Source: Collinsella sp. AF25-2LB (GTDB taxonomy: Bacteria; Actinomycetota; Coriobacteriia; Coriobacteriales; Coriobacteriaceae). Taken from it: a DNA stretch of 64,000 bases. The DNA lies in NCBI RefSeq assembly GCF_003458415.1, contig NZ_QRUF01000007.1, positions 1 to 64,000 of the forward strand. The letters are read 5' to 3'. The notes under the pieces were generated by a model that saw only the letters and a program-made list of their open reading frames with translations, was not told where the DNA came from and did not search any database. The translations under genes and the position numbers were made by a program. Every line of letters starts with the position of its first letter. The stretch's first letter is position 1. Shown piece by piece: positions 9,160 to 20,271 of this stretch.

Positions 9160-10230
9160 TTACCCCCTCGCCCCGTCGAGCGCGGCGGCCATCTCGTCCT
9201 GCTTCGTGGGGAACAGGTGCGCGTAGCGGTAGGTGATGTCCACCGCCTCGTGGCCCATGCGCTCGGCGATGGCCAGCGCGGAGAAGCCCATCTCTATCAG
9301 CAGGCTCACATGGCTGTGGCGTATGTCGTGTATGCGGATGCGCTTCACGCCCGACGCCTTGCACCCGCGCTCCATCTCGTGGGCCAGGAAGTGCTTGGTC
9401 ACGGCGAACAGGCGCTCGTCGGGGGCGACGTCGTCGCGCATCTCGATGAAGTCCGCCATCTCGTCGCGCAGGAAGGCGGGCATGACGATCGTGCGCACGG
9501 ACTTGGGCGTCTTGGGGTCGGTCACGGTGTCAACGCCGTTGAGGCTCTGGTACGACTTGTTGATGCGCAGCCGCGAGCTCTCCAGCATGAAGTCGGACGG
9601 CGTGAGCGCCAGGAGCTCGCCGCAGCGTATGCCCGTCCAGTAAAGCAGCTCGAAGGCGTGGAATGAGAGAGGCTTGTCCATGACGGCCTCGCTGAACCTC
9701 AGGTACTCGTCCTTGGTCCAGAACTTCATCTCGCCGCCCTTCTTCGAGCCTATCTTGTCGACCCTGCGCACCGGGTTGTCGCTGAGGCCGTAGTAGCGCT
9801 CGGCGTGGTTGAAGATGGCGTTGAGCTGGTTGTTCACTGTGCGCAGGTACGTCGGTGCCCAGGGCTTCCCGTCGGCGTCCCGGTGCTCGGTGAGCTCGTT
9901 TTGCCACCTGATGACGTCGATCGGCCTCACGTCGCACATGCGCATGTCCCCGAAGAACGGCACGAGCTTGTCGTTGATGATGTACTCCTTGGTGATCCAC
10001 GTGTGCTCGCGTATGCGCGGCTTCACCTCGGAGGCGTACACCTCGACGAACTCGGAGAACGTCATGTCCATGGCCCCGCCGTTAAGGCTCTTGAACTGGC
10101 TCTCCCACACTGCGGCCTCCACCTCGGAGGAGAAGCCGCGCTTCGTCTTGTGGCGCTTCGAGCCGCGGGCGTCGCGGTAGTAGCACTGCACGTAGAACGT
10201 GCCGTTGCCGTCGTCCTTGTACACGGGCAT
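9160..10230 (-). CDS. int: Tyrosine site-specific recombinase (integrase)
   Basis: This 356-residue integrase has an N-terminal arm-binding region (YVQCYYRDARGSKRHKTKRGF), a SAM-like core-binding domain (about 57-145) and a catalytic domain with R202 (TGIRCGEL), K240, H301-x-x-R304 (HDIRHSH), H327 (MGHE) and nucleophile Y336 (YRYAHLF). All catalytic residues are present. It is followed by the RHH gene and preceded by an excisionase-like gene, the usual int/xis order. The arm-binding domain makes clustered repeats near the attachment site expected; see the array at 11,077-11,617. Confidence 0.92.
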   Translation of the reverse strand: MPVYKDDGNGTFYVQCYYRDARGSKRHKTKRGFSSEVEAAVWESQFKSLNGGAMDMTFSEFVEVYASEVKPRIREHTWITKEYIINDKLVPFFGDMRMCDVRPIDVIRWQNELTEHRDADGKPWAPTYLRTVNNQLNAIFNHAERYYGLSDNPVRRVDKIGSKKGGEMKFWTKDEYLRFSEAVMDKPLSFHAFELLYWTGIRCGELLALTPSDFMLESSRLRINKSYQSLNGVDTVTDPKTPKSVRTIVMPAFLRDEMADFIEMRDDVAPDERLFAVTKHFLAHEMERGCKASGVKRIRIHDIRHSHVSLLIEMGFSALAIAERMGHEAVDITYRYAHLFPTKQDEMAAALDGARG

Positions 10231-10231
10231 G

Positions 10232-10435
10232 TCAGTCCACCTCCGGGAAGTACAGGGCGTCGAAGACGTCGCTTCGAACGCGCCCGCGGATGACCACGCG
10301 CCCGCGCGCCTCCTGCTCGGCGTTTATCTTCCTGATCACCTCGTAGGCGCTGCCTTTCTTGATCCTCAGCAGCTCCGCGACCTCGTCGGCGTCCAGCATG
10401 TGCGGCCTCGGCGTCTTCGCCACCTTCTCGTCCAT
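10232..10435 (-). CDS. xis: Excisionase-like small winged-helix DNA-binding protein
   Basis: The product has 67 residues with an HTH_17/MerR-like fold: LDADEVAELLRIKKGSAYEV is the helix-turn-helix, followed by a wing with GRVVIRGRVRSD. The ATG at 10435 is preferred over one five codons upstream because GGAGGAG (complement of 10438-10444) stands at correct distance. It ends one base before int and would be translated together with it. Such proteins direct excision or regulate int. Position supports the call more strongly than sequence. Confidence 0.7.
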   Translation of the reverse strand: MDEKVAKTPRPHMLDADEVAELLRIKKGSAYEVIRKINAEQEARGRVVIRGRVRSDVFDALYFPEVD

Positions 10436-10454
10436 GGCTCCTCCAATCAATGGC

Positions 10455-10554
10455 GTACGGATACGTACGGTTCACAGATTCAGAGTAAACGTACATATCT
10501 GTACTGTCAATAGAATTGCGTACATTTGCGTACGCTGATAAGATGTGCTGGTAC
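10455..10554. promoter_or_regulatory. Divergent control region with three GTAC-N6-GTAC operators
   Basis: GTAC occurs at 10455, 10465, 10491, 10501, 10520, 10530 and 10551. Six of the seven form pairs exactly 10 bp apart, giving three GTAC-N6-GTAC dyads centred near 10461, 10497 and 10526. The region separates the leftward xis-int operon from the rightward Cro/CI-type gene, which is where repressor operators are expected. The 10-bp register places both half-sites on one helix face. Confidence 0.7.
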
Positions 10555-10575
10555 GTAATTCCAGGAGGAGGGCTC

Positions 10576-10989
10576 ATGTCCGTAGGCGAGAACATAAGGC
10601 GGTACCGCAAGTCGCGCGGCATGACGCAGGCGCAGCTCGCCGAGGCGGTCGGCCTGACCGAGGGGGCCGTGCGCCACTACGAGAGCGGCATCCGCGCCGT
10701 GAAGCCCGAGCTGCTCGAGTCCATCTCCGCGGCGCTCGGCGTGTCCGTCAACGCCCTCAAGGATTACGGCGTCGAGACTGCGGGCGACCTCATGTCGCTG
10801 CTCGTGCGGCTCGAGGACTCCTTCGGCATCGTGCCCGCAGCCGACGGCACGGGCCTCTCCCTGAACCCCAAGGCGCCGCACGCGCCCAAAGCCGCGATGG
10901 CGATCGAACTGTGGGCAGAGAAGCGCGCGCAGCTCGAAAACGGCAAGATCGACGCCGACGAATACGAGGACTGGAAAGCCTCGCTGTAG
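10576..10989 (+). CDS. Cro/CI (XRE) family transcriptional regulator
   Basis: The N-terminal helix-turn-helix is clear (IRRYRKSRGMTQAQLAEAVG, then TEGAVRHYESGIR). The remaining 70 residues form a short C-terminal region of unknown type ending in an acidic DADEYEDWK segment. The 137-residue form starts at ATG 10576, which has an AGGAGG site; an upstream in-frame start at 10516 lies inside the operator region. It faces away from xis-int across three GTAC dyads and probably represses one or both promoters, as in temperate-phage switches. Confidence 0.85.
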   Translation: MSVGENIRRYRKSRGMTQAQLAEAVGLTEGAVRHYESGIRAVKPELLESISAALGVSVNALKDYGVETAGDLMSLLVRLEDSFGIVPAADGTGLSLNPKAPHAPKAAMAIELWAEKRAQLENGKIDADEYEDWKASL

Positions 10990-11076
10990 CGGCTCTCCGC
11001 ATTTCGCGATCAACGCAACCGAATCAGGACGGTGGACCAGGCGGCGAGCGCCGCTCGGGCCTGCGTAAGCTGAGTT

Positions 11077-11617
11077 TTTACTCCCCATTGCATGCCAAGG
11101 CATTTCCGGCGCACCTGGGGAGTAAATGACGCGGTGGCTTACACGGCGGCACGCGGCAGTACGCCGCGGCATTTCCCCTGGTTACTCCCGTTTTCATTGA
11201 GGCGGCGAGATTCTTTACTCCCCATTAACCACCTGGGAAAACGCTGTGAGAAGACCGCCGAAAAGCCTATTGAGTTCGATTTGAGTTTCACAGGCCCCGA
11301 AACGGCCCCGTTTGGCTCTCGGAGACAAAAATCGCGCGTCTACTCACTTGGGATGAATCCTTACTCCCGTTCCTCCGAATGCCGCACCGTGCCTTGCCGT
11401 CTTGAAACACGGGGGAGTAAATTGCGAAATCGCAGGTGAAAGGGAGTAAAACGACAAAGAAAAAGCCTCCGTCCCAACGCGGGAACGGAGGCTCGGTTAT
11501 CGTATTTACTCACCAACATCGCTGGCGGCTTTGCCATGACTCTCGTACGAAACGAAACTCAGCGGCACAGTGCGGCACTCAAAAATGCAGGTCAGAACCC
11601 TATCAGCCTACTCCCAC
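11077..11617. repeat. Array of TTTACTCCC repeats between the integration module and guaA
   Basis: Near-copies of TTTACTCCC occur at 11077, 11181, 11214, 11360 and, ending CAC instead of CCC, at 11338 and 11505. Inverted copies (GGGAGTAAA) are at 11117-11126, 11412-11421 and 11442-11450. The last match, CTACTCCCAC at 11608-11617, is the guaA stop codon and its preceding bases. The 540 bp has no convincing gene. Multiple oriented 9-mers beside a chromosomal target fit integrase arm-type sites; a regulator array is the alternative. Confidence 0.6.
11458..11493 (-). terminator. Rho-independent terminator downstream of guaA
   Basis: On the minus strand a GC-rich stem (AGCCTCCG paired with CGGAGGCT, with further pairing inside) is followed by a run of T. 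It lies about 115 bases beyond the guaA stop. Confidence 0.8.
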
Positions 11618-13206
11618 TCGATGGTCGCGGGCGGCTTGGACGTAATGTCGTAGCACACGCGGTTGGCGCCGGGAACCTCGGCAACGATGCGGCCGGAGAT
11701 GCGGGCCAGGACGTCATAGGGCAGCTTGGCCCAGTCGGCGGTCATGGCATCGCTGGACTCGACGGCACGCAGGATGATCGGGCGCTGATAGGTGCGCTCG
11801 TCGCCCATAACGCCGACGGACTTGATATCGGGCAGGACCGCGAAATACTGCCAGCAGCTGTGCTCGGAGTTGCGCTCGCCGGTCTGCTCAAACAGGCGCT
11901 GGTTGTAGGCGTCGAGCTCCTCGCGCACGATAGCGTCGGCGTTCTTGAGGATCTCGAGCTTCTCCTTGTCGACTGCACCGATGATGCGGATGGCCAGACC
12001 CGGGCCCGGGAAGGGCTGACGGAACACGATGTGACCCGGCAGGCCAAGCGCCAGACCAAGCGCGCGGACTTCGTCCTTAAAGAAGTGGTCGAGCGGCTCG
12101 ATGAGGTCGAAGTGCACGCCCTCGGGGAACGGGATCAAGTTGTGGTGGCTCTTGATGGTGGCCGTCTTGCCACCCGTCTTGCGAGCGCCGGACTCGATGA
12201 TGTCGGGGTAGATGGTGCCCTGAGCCAGGTACTTGACCGGCTTACCATCGGTCTCGAGCTGCTGCGCCACGGCGAAGAACTCTTTCCAGAACTGCGTACC
12301 GATGATGCGGCGCTTCTCCTCGGGCTCGGTCACGCCGGCCAGAAGCTCGGCATAACGGTCCTCGGCGTGGACGTGGATAAAGTCGACGTCAAACTGCTTG
12401 GTGAAGACCTCCTCCACCTGCTCGGGCTCGCCTTTGCGCAGCAGACCGTGGTTGATGAACACGCAGGTCATCTGCTTGCCTACGGCGCGGGCGCCCAGCG
12501 CAGCCACGACGGAGGAGTCGACGCCGCCGGACAGGGCCAGAATCACGCGGTCGTTGCCGACCTTCTCGCGGAACTCGGCCGTCATGGTCTCGACCAGGTT
12601 GTCCATGCTCCAGTTGGGCTCCAGGCCGCAGATCTCAAACAGGAAATTGCTCAACAGCTGCTGACCGTACTCGGAGTGCTTGACCTCGGGGTGGAACTGC
12701 GTGGTGAAGATCTTGCGCTCGGGGCACTCCATGGCGGCAACCGGGCACACGTCGGTGCTGGCGGTAACGGTAAAGCCCTCGGGCACCTCGGACACGGCGT
12801 CGCGGTGGCTCATCCACACGGTTTGCTCCATGGGCGTGGAGTTAAAGAGCTTGGCGCCGGCAGTACGCGTAATAGTGGCACGGCCGTACTCGCCCACCTC
12901 GGAGTGACCGACCTTGCCGCCGAGCGTCACGGCCGTGATCTGATGGCCGTAGCAGAAGCCCAGGACGGGAAGGCCCAGGTCAAAGATGGCGGGGTCGATG
13001 GACGGAGCGTCCTCGGCGTACACGGAAGCCGGACCGCCGGAAAGGATGAGCGCAGAGGCGTTCATCTCGCGAATCTCATCGGCCGAGATGTCGCAGGGGA
13101 CAATCTCGGAATACACGTTGAGGTCGCGGACGCGACGGGCAATGAGCTGACCGTACTGCGCACCAAAGTCGAGTACGAGGACCTTTGCGGAAGCCTTTTG
13201 ATCCAT
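11608..13206 (-). CDS. guaA: GMP synthase, glutamine-hydrolysing
   Basis: GuaA converts XMP to GMP with glutamine and ATP. The 532-residue chain has a class I amidotransferase domain with nucleophile C85 (GFCYGHQ) and H172/E174 (FHPE), the ATP pyrophosphatase loop SGGVDSS (226-232), and the C-terminal dimerisation domain ending KPPATIEWE. The start at 13206 (MDQKASAKVLVLDFG) is chosen for homology and a purine-rich site; the frame extends 42 codons further without family support. Its 3' end faces the integrase module, and the 3' end of guaA is a known integration target for genomic islands in other bacteria. Confidence 0.97.
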   Translation of the reverse strand: MDQKASAKVLVLDFGAQYGQLIARRVRDLNVYSEIVPCDISADEIREMNASALILSGGPASVYAEDAPSIDPAIFDLGLPVLGFCYGHQITAVTLGGKVGHSEVGEYGRATITRTAGAKLFNSTPMEQTVWMSHRDAVSEVPEGFTVTASTDVCPVAAMECPERKIFTTQFHPEVKHSEYGQQLLSNFLFEICGLEPNWSMDNLVETMTAEFREKVGNDRVILALSGGVDSSVVAALGARAVGKQMTCVFINHGLLRKGEPEQVEEVFTKQFDVDFIHVHAEDRYAELLAGVTEPEEKRRIIGTQFWKEFFAVAQQLETDGKPVKYLAQGTIYPDIIESGARKTGGKTATIKSHHNLIPFPEGVHFDLIEPLDHFFKDEVRALGLALGLPGHIVFRQPFPGPGLAIRIIGAVDKEKLEILKNADAIVREELDAYNQRLFEQTGERNSEHSCWQYFAVLPDIKSVGVMGDERTYQRPIILRAVESSDAMTADWAKLPYDVLARISGRIVAEVPGANRVCYDITSKPPATIEWE

Positions 13207-13474
13207 GGTTTCCCCCTCTTGTTGGCGGGGAGCCGGTGCCCACCCGCGCGAATGAACGAAAATAACCTCCATAGTGTACACGTTATATGGGGTTTCTCGT
13301 CCCTCGCAGCCATCAGCGCACGGCAAACGCACGACCTGGGCCCCTATTTGACGGCAATTGAAGTGTTACCAAACGTTGCAGATGATGTAATACGTTTGAA
13401 CATTGGACGCCCTGTGCCACAATACTGCCGAACGACTCCGCCTCTGCGGCGGCAAATACGATAGGAATACCAGC

Positions 13475-14488
13475 ATGAAGCGCATCCTTCTCATCGCCAC
13501 GGGCGGCACCATCGCATCGACCGAGGACGGCAACGGCCTCTCCCCCGCCCTGACCGGTGAGGAGCTCGCCCAGAGCGTCCCCGAGATCTCGGGCCTCTGC
13601 GAGCTCGACGTGGTACAGCCCATGAACATCGACAGCACCAATATGCGTCCCAGTGACTGGATGCGTATCCGCGACGTCATCGTCGAAGGCTATGCCGACC
13701 ACGACGGCTTCGTGATTCTGCACGGCACCGACACCATGAGCTATACCGCGGCAGCACTTTCCTATCTGATTCAGGACAGCCCCAAGCCCATCGTACTCAC
13801 CGGCTCGCAAAAGCCCATGGGCAATCCCTTTACCGATGCCAAGCTCAACCTGTACCAGAGCCTGCTCTATGCGCTCGACGAGCATTCACACGACGTCTCG
13901 ATCGTGTTTGGCGGCGTCGCCATTGCCGGCACGCGCGCCCGCAAGCAGCGCACCATGAGCTTTAACGCGTTCATTAGTGTCAACTATCCGCCCATTGCCT
14001 ACATCCGCAACGACCGCATTGTGCGCAACGGGCTTCACGGCACTCACCAGAATGAGAATCCGGTTCGTTTCTACGACAGTATCGACCCGCGCGTGTTTGT
14101 CCTTAAGCTGACACCCGGCGTGAACCCGGGTATCCTGGACGCCCTTGCCGATAGCTACGACGCCATGATTCTGGAGACCTTTGGCATTGGCGGTATCCCC
14201 GAGTTTGGTGAGTCGGGCGAGTCATTCCAGGAGGCGATTTTCCGCTGGGTCGATTCGGGCCGTACTGTCGTTATGACCACGCAGGTCCCCGAAGAGGGCC
14301 TCGATTTGGGCGTTTATGAGGTCGGCCGTGCTTACGCGGATCATCCGGGCATTCTGCGCGGCGACGACATGACCACCGAGACGCTCGTGGCCAAGACCAT
14401 GTGGGCGCTCGGCCAGTCACGCGATGCCGCCGAGATCCAGCGCCTGTTCTACAGCCAAGTCAACCACGACCGCATCCCGATGGCGTAA
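13475..14488 (+). CDS. ansA: Asparaginase, type I-like
   Basis: The 337-residue cytosolic enzyme hydrolyses asparagine to aspartate and ammonia. Both catalytic threonine motifs are present: T12 in ATGGTIAS and T85-D86 in HGTDTM, with LTGSQKP after the second. No signal peptide is seen, which fits the cytoplasmic type I form. The ATG at 13475 follows a weak AGGA site. It is divergent from guaA; the intervening 268 bases hold both promoters but no motif I can name. Glutaminase side activity is possible in this family. Confidence 0.9.
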   Translation: MKRILLIATGGTIASTEDGNGLSPALTGEELAQSVPEISGLCELDVVQPMNIDSTNMRPSDWMRIRDVIVEGYADHDGFVILHGTDTMSYTAAALSYLIQDSPKPIVLTGSQKPMGNPFTDAKLNLYQSLLYALDEHSHDVSIVFGGVAIAGTRARKQRTMSFNAFISVNYPPIAYIRNDRIVRNGLHGTHQNENPVRFYDSIDPRVFVLKLTPGVNPGILDALADSYDAMILETFGIGGIPEFGESGESFQEAIFRWVDSGRTVVMTTQVPEEGLDLGVYEVGRAYADHPGILRGDDMTTETLVAKTMWALGQSRDAAEIQRLFYSQVNHDRIPMA

Positions 14489-14510
14489 TTCAGTTGTCGA
14501 CGGGTATCCC

Positions 14511-14729
14511 CTATTCGATGCCCTCGAGAAGCTCTGATACCGTCATGCCGAGTGCGGGCGCGATCTTAAATAGAACCTTGAGCGTGAAATTTGCCGTCCC
14601 ATCTTCGATTCGGTCGAGGTAGGGTCGGCTGATTCCTGTCGCCACACAAAAATCGACCTTGGAGATACCAAGGTCCCTGCGCGTCTGCTCGACTCGCTTG
14701 CCAAGAATCTGTTTCGCACGTTCGTCCAT
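14511..14729 (-). CDS. Small XRE-family DNA-binding protein
   Basis: The 72-residue protein is almost entirely one helix-turn-helix domain (RRDLGISKVDFCVATGISRP, then YLDRIEDGTANFT). It has no partner domain. It is divergent from the 129-residue gene at 14806, and a 24-bp perfect palindrome lies between them, so it probably binds that site and controls itself and its neighbour. An antitoxin-like role is possible but not shown. Confidence 0.8.
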   Translation of the reverse strand: MDERAKQILGKRVEQTRRDLGISKVDFCVATGISRPYLDRIEDGTANFTLKVLFKIAPALGMTVSELLEGIE

Positions 14730-14758
14730 GCAGCCGAGTTTGAAATGGAGCCGAACAT

Positions 14759-14782
14759 AAACGTAAACTATAGTTTACGTTT
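14759..14782. promoter_or_regulatory. Perfect 24-bp palindromic operator
   Basis: AAACGTAAACTA at 14759-14770 is followed directly by its exact reverse complement at 14771-14782. It lies between two divergent genes, 30 bp upstream of the XRE start and 24 bp upstream of ATG 14806. It is a strong candidate site for the XRE protein. Confidence 0.7.
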
Positions 14783-14805
14783 TGCCGAATACACAGGAGT
14801 TTTCT

Positions 14806-15195
14806 ATGTCGGGTTCTTCGGTCCGCACGTACCGAGCCACGCTTCGCACAAACAGCGCACCGCCCAAGCTCGTCGTCGTTGAAGCAGAATATCTTTCGCC
14901 CGATGAGCGCACAGCATTTGCATTGCTATCAAGTCGCGTCGCCGCCGTTCTGGTCCCTTGTCCGGCGCAAGGTGCGCTTGCCATCCAATGCCAAGCGCAC
15001 AGCCGCTCGCTCAATCAGGCTGCCGTAATCGTAACCAGCCAGCGTGGCCTGCCCCTTCTCCTGGAAGCCGGCGTCGCGCTCGCCCTTCGCGGTGCCGGAT
15101 ACGAAAACGAGGCCGCCGCCGACATGGTCTTTCAACCACGATCGAGCGGCGGCCTCGCAGCAGCCATCGAATATGCTTGCAGGCTCGTTGCCTAA
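14806..15195 (+). CDS. Hypothetical protein divergent from a small XRE regulator
   Basis: I do not recognise this 129-residue protein. It has a basic N-terminus, a central segment VVVEAEYLSPDERTAFALLS, a strand-like AAVLVPCPAQGALAIQCQAH and a hydrophobic alanine-rich C-terminal half that could be helical. No signal peptide or clear membrane helix is present. ATG 14806 has an AGGAG site seven bases upstream. The palindrome upstream indicates control by the divergent XRE protein. Confidence 0.6.
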   Translation: MSGSSVRTYRATLRTNSAPPKLVVVEAEYLSPDERTAFALLSSRVAAVLVPCPAQGALAIQCQAHSRSLNQAAVIVTSQRGLPLLLEAGVALALRGAGYENEAAADMVFQPRSSGGLAAAIEYACRLVA

Positions 15196-15204
15196 AGGCG
15201 CAAG

Positions 15205-15588
15205 CTAAAAGCCCAGGCCAAAGCCCATACCGGTAATCGCCGAATACATAAAGTAGACGTTGATTACGTTGAGAAATACACCCGTGATGCAACCGTTGCG
15301 CAGGTAGCGCTCGCACACGATGCGTGCCATGGCGGCGGAGTCATCGTTGTTTTTTGCCTGGCGCCCCGCCGTAAAGTACGTCGCCACGCTCAGCAGCAGA
15401 TTGAGCACCGGCAACGCCAGCAGCTCGTAGCTCTTGCCCCAGCGCGTCGCCTCGCCGGCAGCATTAAACTTTGTTGCCACCTCGGGACCAATGTTGGGGA
15501 TAACACACGCTGCGACCACCAGCGGAATCACCGCAAGTACGAGCAGCGCAATACCCATGTAGCCAGCTTTTTTGCCATATTTAAACAT
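15205..15588 (-). CDS. DUF1648-type small membrane protein
   Basis: The 127-residue protein has three or four hydrophobic segments (about 10-30, 52-72, and one or two in 100-125). Between the first two is the DUF1648-like pattern VATKFNAAGEATRWGKS, similar to the extracytoplasmic motif of SdpI-like immunity and related membrane proteins. It lies just after the ychF stop on the same strand and may be in its transcript. Function is unknown. Confidence 0.65.
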   Translation of the reverse strand: MFKYGKKAGYMGIALLVLAVIPLVVAACVIPNIGPEVATKFNAAGEATRWGKSYELLALPVLNLLLSVATYFTAGRQAKNNDDSAAMARIVCERYLRNGCITGVFLNVINVYFMYSAITGMGFGLGF

Positions 15589-15599
15589 ATGCGTCGTCC

Positions 15600-16676
<1,077 letters not shown>

Positions 16677-16803
16677 GACAGCTCCTTTTGGTACAGGTAC
16701 TTCAAACTGTATAAGTATAGCGCCGCCGCAGCATCCGGGCGAATCCGGACACCGCGGCGGCGCAAATGAAGCAGAGATGCGTGAGAGTTCTAGACAGTAG
16801 TCC

Positions 16804-18174
<1,371 letters not shown>

Positions 18175-18303
18175 TCAATCCGTCCCCGCACGCGGCCTTG
18201 CGCGGTTTGGAATTGTTACCTAGAAGTGGAGTTTTTTATCTCTAGAATCGGCCTTGCGGTGCATACCGGCTCTGCAAGGCCGATTGTTTCGATGGACGAT
18301 GGT

Positions 18304-19914
18304 TTACAGAAGACTCTCGAACTTCAGAAGACTCTCGAACTTCTCGCGAACCTGCGGGACGGTAAGGCCGATGATGACCTGGATTGACTGACCTTGGACC
18401 ACCAAGCCATGCGTACCGATCGCCTTGAAGGAAGCCTCGGGCGCAACGACGCTCTTGTCCTTGACGTTAACGCGCAGACGGGTAGCGCAGTTAGTTACAT
18501 CGATGATGTTATCCGTGCCACCGAGCAGATCGAGGATCTTCTCGGCAAGCACCAAGCGCTCATCATCTTTACTCTGGGCGACCGATTTGCCAGCAGCAGC
18601 ACCGCCCTGCTTTTGCTTGTAGTCGGCCTTGGACTTGAGCTCGACCTCAACATCGTCATCCTCGCGACCGGGGGTCTTAAAGTCGAACTTGACGATCAGG
18701 AAACGGAAGACCACGACCCAAAGGGCGGTAAAGCACAGACCGACAAGGATGGAGATGGCGTACTGCAGACCGTGTGCGGCCCAAAGGGGCAGCCAGTCCC
18801 ACGAGAGCATCGAGATGATGCCGCCGTCGAAGATGCCCACGACGCCAAGGAGGTTTTGAGCCATGCAGCCAAGCGCTCCGAGCACGCAGTGGACGACGAA
18901 CAGGCCGGGCGCGATGAACAGGAAGGTGAAGTCAAGCGGCTCGGTGATACCGCAAAGCATAGCGGTAAGGGTGACGGGAATGAGCAGAGCCTTGACGCGC
19001 TGCTTGCGCTCGGGTTTGGCGGTCATATAAAACGCAATGGCGACGCCAAGCGAGCCGAAGACCTTAGTCCAACCAGGGCAGGTATAGGCAGCCCAGGGTG
19101 CGGCATCCTTAAGAGCAATGCTCGGATCGGCAGCCAGTTGGGGCAGGATGTTGGCCCAAGCAGCAAAGATGCCGCCGTTGACCGCCGCGTTGTCGTAATA
19201 GAACGGCGTATAGATAAAGTGGTGCAGGCCTGTAGGGATCAGCACGCGCTCGAAGAAAGCAAAGACACCCACGCCAAACGTACCGGCGGAAAGGATGAAT
19301 CCCTGGAAGGCAGAGATAGCAGCCTGAACATGCGGCCACACCAGGCAGGCGATAAGAGCGACCGGAACCATAACGAAGAAACCGATCATATAGATGAACA
19401 CGGAGCCCGAGAACACGCCCAGCCACTCAGGAAGTTCGGTGTCGAAGTACTTGTTGTGAAGCATCGTGGCGATACCTGAAATGATAAGCGCGCCCATGAT
19501 GCCCATATCAAGCGTTTTGATGCTTGCGATAGTGGCAAGACCAGTACCGCTGCCCGCCTCGACAGAGTAGTCGACCCCAAAGACAGGGCCCCACTGCCCC
19601 AAGATTGTGCTTACAAAGTAGTTGAAGGTAAGGTAGATGGCCAAAGCCTCCATGCAGCAGCGAGCGTTCTGCTTGTTCGCGAGCGAGATTGGCAACGCTA
19701 CGCAAAACAGCAACGGCATCTGGTTAAAGAGCGTCCAACCACCCTGGAGCAGCACATTCCAGCAATCAAACCAAAGATGACCCGCAGTGGCCATCTCGCC
19801 AAAGATCGCCTCGGTGGTAAACAACGTACCCAGGCCGACGACGATTCCGGAAAATGCGAAAAGAATTGCAGGCGTGTACATTGCACCGCCGAAACGTTGT
19901 ATCTTTTGCATCAT
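18304..19914 (-). CDS. PTS alpha-glucoside transporter, EIICB component
   Basis: About ten hydrophobic segments form the EIIC channel (residues 1-410), with the sugar-site region GITEPLDFTFLFIAPGLF. A charged linker leads to an EIIB domain with phosphorylated C476 (VTNCATRLRVNVKD). The best match is GlvC/MalX-type alpha-glucoside permease. ATG 19914 is preferred over upstream starts for homology. No EIIA is fused; the free EIIA at 48,972 may serve. The last 12 residues are a tandem duplication (KFESLL twice) from an 18-bp DNA repeat at 18307-18342. It is divergent from the dehydrogenase at 20272 with operators between. Confidence 0.9.
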   Translation of the reverse strand: MMQKIQRFGGAMYTPAILFAFSGIVVGLGTLFTTEAIFGEMATAGHLWFDCWNVLLQGGWTLFNQMPLLFCVALPISLANKQNARCCMEALAIYLTFNYFVSTILGQWGPVFGVDYSVEAGSGTGLATIASIKTLDMGIMGALIISGIATMLHNKYFDTELPEWLGVFSGSVFIYMIGFFVMVPVALIACLVWPHVQAAISAFQGFILSAGTFGVGVFAFFERVLIPTGLHHFIYTPFYYDNAAVNGGIFAAWANILPQLAADPSIALKDAAPWAAYTCPGWTKVFGSLGVAIAFYMTAKPERKQRVKALLIPVTLTAMLCGITEPLDFTFLFIAPGLFVVHCVLGALGCMAQNLLGVVGIFDGGIISMLSWDWLPLWAAHGLQYAISILVGLCFTALWVVVFRFLIVKFDFKTPGREDDDVEVELKSKADYKQKQGGAAAGKSVAQSKDDERLVLAEKILDLLGGTDNIIDVTNCATRLRVNVKDKSVVAPEASFKAIGTHGLVVQGQSIQVIIGLTVPQVREKFESLLKFESLL

Positions 19915-20060
19915 GACGGGGAATCCCCCTCTCTTCATTCGGAGCGGCTGCGGTTTTGGCTTCACTCGAGACCGCAGACGCGCCGTTTGCGTGTACCTCG
20001 TGCAATAGGACGGGTGGGCCCGCTTCCCTGACTTCTTGCGCTTCTATTTTTATCATATCA

Positions 20061-20074
20061 CTTATCTAGACAAG
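20061..20074. promoter_or_regulatory. Putative GntR/TreR-type operator 1
   Basis: CTTATCTAGACAAG is a near-perfect dyad. A matching site in the opposite sense stands 118 bp away beside the divergent gene. It resembles GntR/UTRA-family sugar operators, and such a regulator is encoded at 21363. Confidence 0.65.
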
Positions 20075-20191
20075 TTAATACGGTTTCCATGTTCGGTCAG
20101 CGGTCGATATTTGACGGTGAACGGTTTATTTCAAAGGTTTTGCCTGTTATTGCCTGTTTGTCTAAAACTTCTAAAACAAAATATTTATCGA

Positions 20192-20205
20192 CTTGTCTAG
20201 ATAGG
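20192..20205. promoter_or_regulatory. Putative GntR/TreR-type operator 2
   Basis: CTTGTCTAGATAGG matches the reverse complement of operator 1 at 13 of 14 positions. It lies 67 bp upstream of the dehydrogenase start. The spacer between operators (20075-20191) is AT-rich and should hold both promoters. Confidence 0.65.
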
Positions 20206-20271
20206 CTTGTATAAGGATGTTTGCATACCTATACTTCATTACAACATTCACCGCCACGTTAAGGAGTCACC

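Noticed and set aside
11536..13464. 642-codon plus-strand frame opposite guaA
   Set aside because: Shadow of guaA, whose sense product is fully conserved.
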